NCBI GenBank assembly: GCA_020064725.1
Contig: JAGTWJ010000019.1
Location: 3,596,001 to 3,660,000, forward strand
Direction of reading: 5' to 3'
DNA from: Drechslerella dactyloides
Taxonomy: Eukaryota > Ascomycota > Orbiliomycetes > Orbiliales > Orbiliaceae
Length of the DNA stretch: 64,000 nucleotides
Positions within the stretch are counted from its first letter, which is position 1; each line of letters opens with the position of its first letter. The notes below the pieces were generated by a model that was not told where the DNA came from, did no database searches, and saw nothing but the letters and a program-made list of their open reading frames with translations. Below are positions 60,995-64,000 of the stretch, piece after piece. The position numbers were made by a program, and so were the translations under genes.

Positions 60995-61136
60995 ACCGTT
61001 TCCGTATTGTTTTCATACCGTTTTTAATACTATGCACACCGTTTTCAAACCGTTTTCGCACCGTTTCCATACCGTTTGTCACTGCCACACCGCTCTCACA
61101 TGCACACCGTCTCCAGAACTGTTGTTATTACCGTTT
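60995..61136 (+). repeat. 11-bp tandem array of ACCGTTT units
   Basis: ACCGTTTNNNN-type units start at 60995, 61006 (as ATTGTTT), 61017, 61038, 61049, 61060 and 61071. Spacing is exactly 11 bp except for one double gap of 21. Degenerate units continue at 61089, 61106, 61118 and 61130. The reverse complement AAACGGT contains a Myb-type AACGG core. Nothing in it looks coding. Confidence 0.75.
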
Positions 61137-61755
61137 CGTTTCGCTGGCGCCGTCGTGTCTGGTCGTCGGACCATGTCTATAGTATACAATGTTAATAATT
61201 GAGTGAAGAAGGCGGTGCCAAGAATAATATTTGTGTGCAGGACCAATTGTAGAACTCGCAGGACGCTCTCGGGATGCTTTAATTCAACTTGCACATGCCG
61301 ATATTGCGGAATCCATTTATCTGTAAACGACAGTTGGATATTCTATACCCACAGGCTATACTGATAGTATTGATGCAGCGGGTTCCTAGGCCTAGGTCTA
61401 TGTAACGAGATGAATAATGCCAATCGAACGCAAGCATCTAATAGTTCAACGCCCTTCGAGACCGTGGTCACCAAGGCAGCTGGCTATCGGATTCATGGAA
61501 TTGATACTACCAATGCTTCATCAGATGCCCGGGCTATCCATTTCTAGACCGTAGAATCCTCGTGCCGGCAAGCAGTGGTGCAACCTGATATAAACTTGCA
61601 AGATGCGAAGTAATATCCTTGCCTCAGCCATCAGGAACACCGACACATATCGCATATACCGTATCATGCACCTCTCGAGAACACCATATATACACGTCTA
61701 TCGTACAAACCCCACACCCGCCACCACCATCATCCAGCCACAAGCACGACTGCCA

Positions 61756-62210
61756 CTAGGTAAACCAAGCCGCATGTCCCTCCACACGACTGATATCCCG
61801 CAACTTGCCTTCCCCCAGCTTCACCACCGAAAACTTGACCATCCGCGGGTCGTCTCCGAGCGTCGTGCGCACGATCTTCTGCGTTTCCGGATCGCAGTCG
61901 AAGCGCATGAGGAAGTGCTGCGCCATCGTGTGCGAGGCTTGGTTCTTGAACGTCCGTTTGGGCAGGTATGTTGTGTCCCAGTTGTTGACGCCGCGGATGA
62001 CGCCGCCGTTCATGAGGACTTGCATGCCGACGGTTTTTATCACTCTGCCCACGCCGCTGGGTTAGCGAATCAGGTATAATGGCGACGGGTGGAAGGTGCG
62101 TACTCTTGGATTTCACCGAGGCTGCCGACGCGGACCTATGCTGCTGTTAGCATTGTGACACATTGGTATTGATAGAGGAGACATACAGCCCCCAGAAGCT
62201 CGTAGAGCAT
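61756..62210 (-). CDS. mrp17: Mitochondrial ribosomal protein bS6m (Mrp17)
   Basis: This is a small-subunit mitoribosomal protein of the bacterial S6 family. There are three exons: 62187-62210, 62104-62135 and 61756-62044 (introns 51 and 59 bp), giving 114 aa. The sequence begins MLYELLGA-VRVGSLGEIQE-VIKTVGMQVLMNGGVIRGVNNWDTTYLPKR, the usual fungal bS6m pattern in which the N-terminal beta strand of S6 is followed by the basic YLPKR segment. HYxMxF-like HFLMRFDCDPETQKIVRTTLGDDPRMVKFSVVKLG matches the second half of the fold. The first two exons are 24 and 32 nt, so they are easy to miss. Identity is well supported by the motifs. Confidence 0.87.
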
Positions 62211-62513
62211 GGCTGCGGTTCTGCAGCTGCGTGGCTGTTCGAGAGGGACGGGGTCGAGATGACTGCAATCGGTAGAAGTCACGAATTGAATTCAGCGACC
62301 TGCGCGGCTTGCCATCGGAAACTTTACGAAAGGACGAAAGTATGGAAAAGGAAAAAAGCAAAAGCTCGATAAGATAAGTCGGAGCCGAGCACTTCGACAA
62401 CACCAAAATTTCCACAACCTCAAGTCCGACAAGTCACCGCCGGCCCTCACGACCTCCGTACTCGAACCCGCCGCAATCCAATCACCGCTGCCGAACCGTC
62501 GACATCCCGCATA
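62211..62513. promoter_or_regulatory. Divergent promoter, bS6m / glycine cleavage H
   Basis: Only 303 bp separate the two ATGs, and both proteins go to mitochondria. The middle carries A/G-rich GAAAAAAGC-type sequence. No specific site is claimed. Confidence 0.5.
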
Positions 62514-63181
62514 ATGGCGTCTACCACCCTCCGCATAGCGTCCCGCGCCCTCCCGCGGCGATTGTCCGCCTGCTGCAGCGGCGTCCCGCTCCGCAGAACC
62601 GCCTTCATGCCCCTCGCCGTCACCCCGCCTTCCTGCCGCCAGTTCTCCCGCACGGCAATGCGATTCGACAGTACGTCCTCACCCCTGATTCAAAGTTTCC
62701 CCGGCGAACCCCTTCCACTTTTCTACCATAGCATACGGTGCGACTACATCGCATTGGCATCAAACCGCTAATATATCGCGCAATCAACGGAACAGTCGTC
62801 AAACGGTACACGGAGGACCACGAATGGGTCGAAGTCGACACTGATTCCGGCGTCGCCACAATCGGCATCACCGACTTCGCGCAGGACAAGCTCGGCGAGG
62901 TCGTCTACATCGAGCTGCCGCATGAAGGGCAGGAAATTGAGGCCGGCGAGTCCCTCGGTGCCGTCGAGAGCGTCAAGTCCGCGTCGGACGTCATCTCGCC
63001 AATATCTGGCATCATCGCAAACGTCAATTCCGCACTGGAAAAGAAGCCCGCTCTGCTGAACAAGGATCCCGAGGGTGAAGAAGGATGGATTGCAAAGCTT
63101 GATGTCGTGCCCGAGGAGGTCGAGAGGGTGGCGGAGGAGCTGATGGACGACGAGGCGTACAAGAGCTTCACGACGGAGTAG
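62514..63181 (+). CDS. gcv3: Glycine cleavage system H protein
   Basis: This is the lipoyl carrier of the mitochondrial glycine decarboxylase complex; it shuttles the aminomethyl group from the P to the T protein. Exons are 62514-62670 and 62796-63181 with a 125 bp intron (GTACGT...GAACAG, branch CGCTAAT), giving 180 aa. The presequence is Arg/Ser/Ala-rich (MASTTLRIASRALPRRLSAC) and ends near RQFSRTAMRF. The mature part starts KRYTEDHEWVEV and contains GITDFAQDKLGEVVYIELP, then the lipoylation site ESVKSASDV with Lys at residue 113, and PALLNKDPEGEEGWIAKL. The length fits the family. The call is firm. Confidence 0.95.
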
Positions 63182-63789
63182 AGTCCGTAATTGTGGATGC
63201 ATGTAGGTGGATTAATGAGTAAACGTGAGGCGAATTATGTGTGTATATGTTTCGTAATCGTGACAGCCGGGGACTGGGGTAGGTCATGGTGGACGGACGT
63301 CACGAATGCTATGGCTTTAATTGTTTGGAGGCCATTGTATTATACTACGGCTTGCTTGGCGGTCGATATTTTTAACAGAATACACGTACAGCGGGTTCAA
63401 CCCCATGACACGACGAAATCTTGAAGACATCCTTCGTGCGGTCTGGTTCGCGTGACTGAAGGCATCCGATAATAGGATATAAAGCTCATGATCACGTAGT
63501 CCATTGCCAGAATGATTGCCATAATCGCTTGTCCACGGATGCAAAGCAAGCTATCTTCTACAGTGCGGCAGCCGTCGATTAACGTCAGGCGGTCTACTAT
63601 AAGGACATTTATAGACGGCATTCAGTTGGTCTCGTAAATAGGACCCTCCTTTGCGAGACCAGCATTCAGTCCATAACGTCGATGTATCGACGAACGAAAA
63701 GTCCTCCAGCTGAGGTTCTCACAAGAAGCCAATTAAGAGCCTGCCTGTTGAAGGCAAAACCAGCAATCCATCTATCCATATATGGAAAT
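63182..63789. other. Convergent 3' spacer
   Basis: This is the 3' side of GCV3 and of the edge gene. No coding frame or RNA gene was recognised. Confidence 0.5.
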
Positions 63790-64000
63790 CTACGCCTCCG
63801 CATCATACCAGTTGATAGTCCACCTCATGACCTGCTTCCCCGCCCTGTCCAGCAAGTCCTTGTATCCGGGATTGGTCGACGGCTTAAACATGTACGTATG
63901 AGCCGTCACTTCGTCCGGTGCTTTGTCATTCAAAGCTGAGTGCCACCATGCCCGAATATCACGATCTCCCACATCGATCCCCGGAGCCGTGCCCTTGTCG
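63790..64000 (-). CDS. 3' end of an unidentified gene (partial)
   Basis: A minus-strand frame enters from the right edge and runs 69 codons to a TAG at 63790-63792. It reads DKGTAPGIDVGDRDIRAWW, then HSALNDKAPDEVTAHTYMFK and ends RWTINWYDAEA. The composition is protein-like (several Trp, mixed charge) and there is no stop in the visible part. The 5' part lies outside the window. I do not recognise the family. Confidence 0.5.
   Translation of the reverse strand, partial: DKGTAPGIDVGDRDIRAWWHSALNDKAPDEVTAHTYMFKPSTNPGYKDLLDRAGKQVMRWTINWYDAEA

Larger units (their letters stand above)
58405..61755. other. 3.35 kb spacer with tandem array
   Basis: This is the PUB1 3' UTR region, rich in T tracts, followed by AT-rich DNA without a recognised gene. 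It contains three CTTGCA-type units near 59248-59266, the second copy of the dispersed repeat at 59799, and the 11-bp ACCGTTT array at 60995, listed separately. Confidence 0.5.

Noticed and set aside
1..64000. tRNA, rRNA, CRISPR, transposon or viral sequence
   Set aside because: I looked for T-arm GGTTCGANTC patterns, repeat-spacer arrays, terminal repeats with transposase, reverse transcriptase or integrase motifs and saw none. A tRNA scan and repeat-library search would settle it.

Overview
The window is nuclear DNA from a filamentous ascomycete (Pezizomycotina). Nearly every gene has 50-180 bp GT-AG introns with CTAAC/CTGAC-like branch points. The proteins are fungal orthologues with Pezizomycotina-type low-complexity extensions, and genes lie on both strands with independent promoters. 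The order and genus cannot be read from the sequence. Exon joins were worked out by hand from splice sites, reading-frame phase and conserved protein sequence. Every multi-exon model given here sums to a multiple of three.

Layout. 0.7-8.3 kb: a head-to-head pair, UTP8 (ribosome biogenesis, minus) and ELG1 (PCNA unloading, plus). 8.3-12.5 kb: a long AT-rich spacer. 12.5-14.1 kb: STE50 (MAP-kinase adaptor). 15.7-16.5 kb: a mitochondrial membrane protein with a Lys/Glu repeat tail (minus). 17.4-25.5 kb: CAND1 and CDC48, two ubiquitin-system genes in tandem. 26.4-30.4 kb: an intronless BTB-like orphan and an acidic coiled-coil nuclear-type protein. 31.8-34.4 kb: eIF2B delta (minus) with an unusual N-terminal extension. 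36.3-38.8 kb: sorting nexin MVP1 (minus). 40.0-46.6 kb: EDC3 (mRNA decapping, minus) divergent from PIF1 helicase (plus). 47.2 kb: a small membrane protein (minus). 49.2-51.5 kb: external NADH dehydrogenase NDE1. 51.5-56.6 kb: a 5.1 kb gene desert and the leader of PUB1 (three-RRM protein, 56.6-58.4 kb). 58.4-61.7 kb: another desert holding an 11-bp tandem array. 61.8-63.2 kb: mitoribosomal bS6m and glycine-cleavage H protein, divergent. At the right edge is the 3' end of an unidentified gene.

This is a housekeeping region. I see no secondary-metabolite cluster, transposon, tRNA, rRNA or viral sequence. The genes do not form one pathway, although several pairs share divergent promoters (UTP8/ELG1, the Lys/Glu-repeat gene/CAND1, EDC3/PIF1, bS6m/GCV3).

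The least expected signals are four. (1) eIF2B delta has a roughly 345-codon in-frame N-terminal extension carrying a PP1-docking-like SILK motif, and an in-frame, coding-like tail with a KVKF motif beyond its stop, where the stop itself looks like a splice acceptor. (2) PIF1 has a long in-frame upstream region with basic, mitochondrial-presequence-like starts. (3) There is an 11-bp-phased ACCGTTT array. (4) Two proteins have strongly repetitive composition: the Lys/Glu-tailed mitochondrial protein and the Met-Pro-Gln tract of EDC3.
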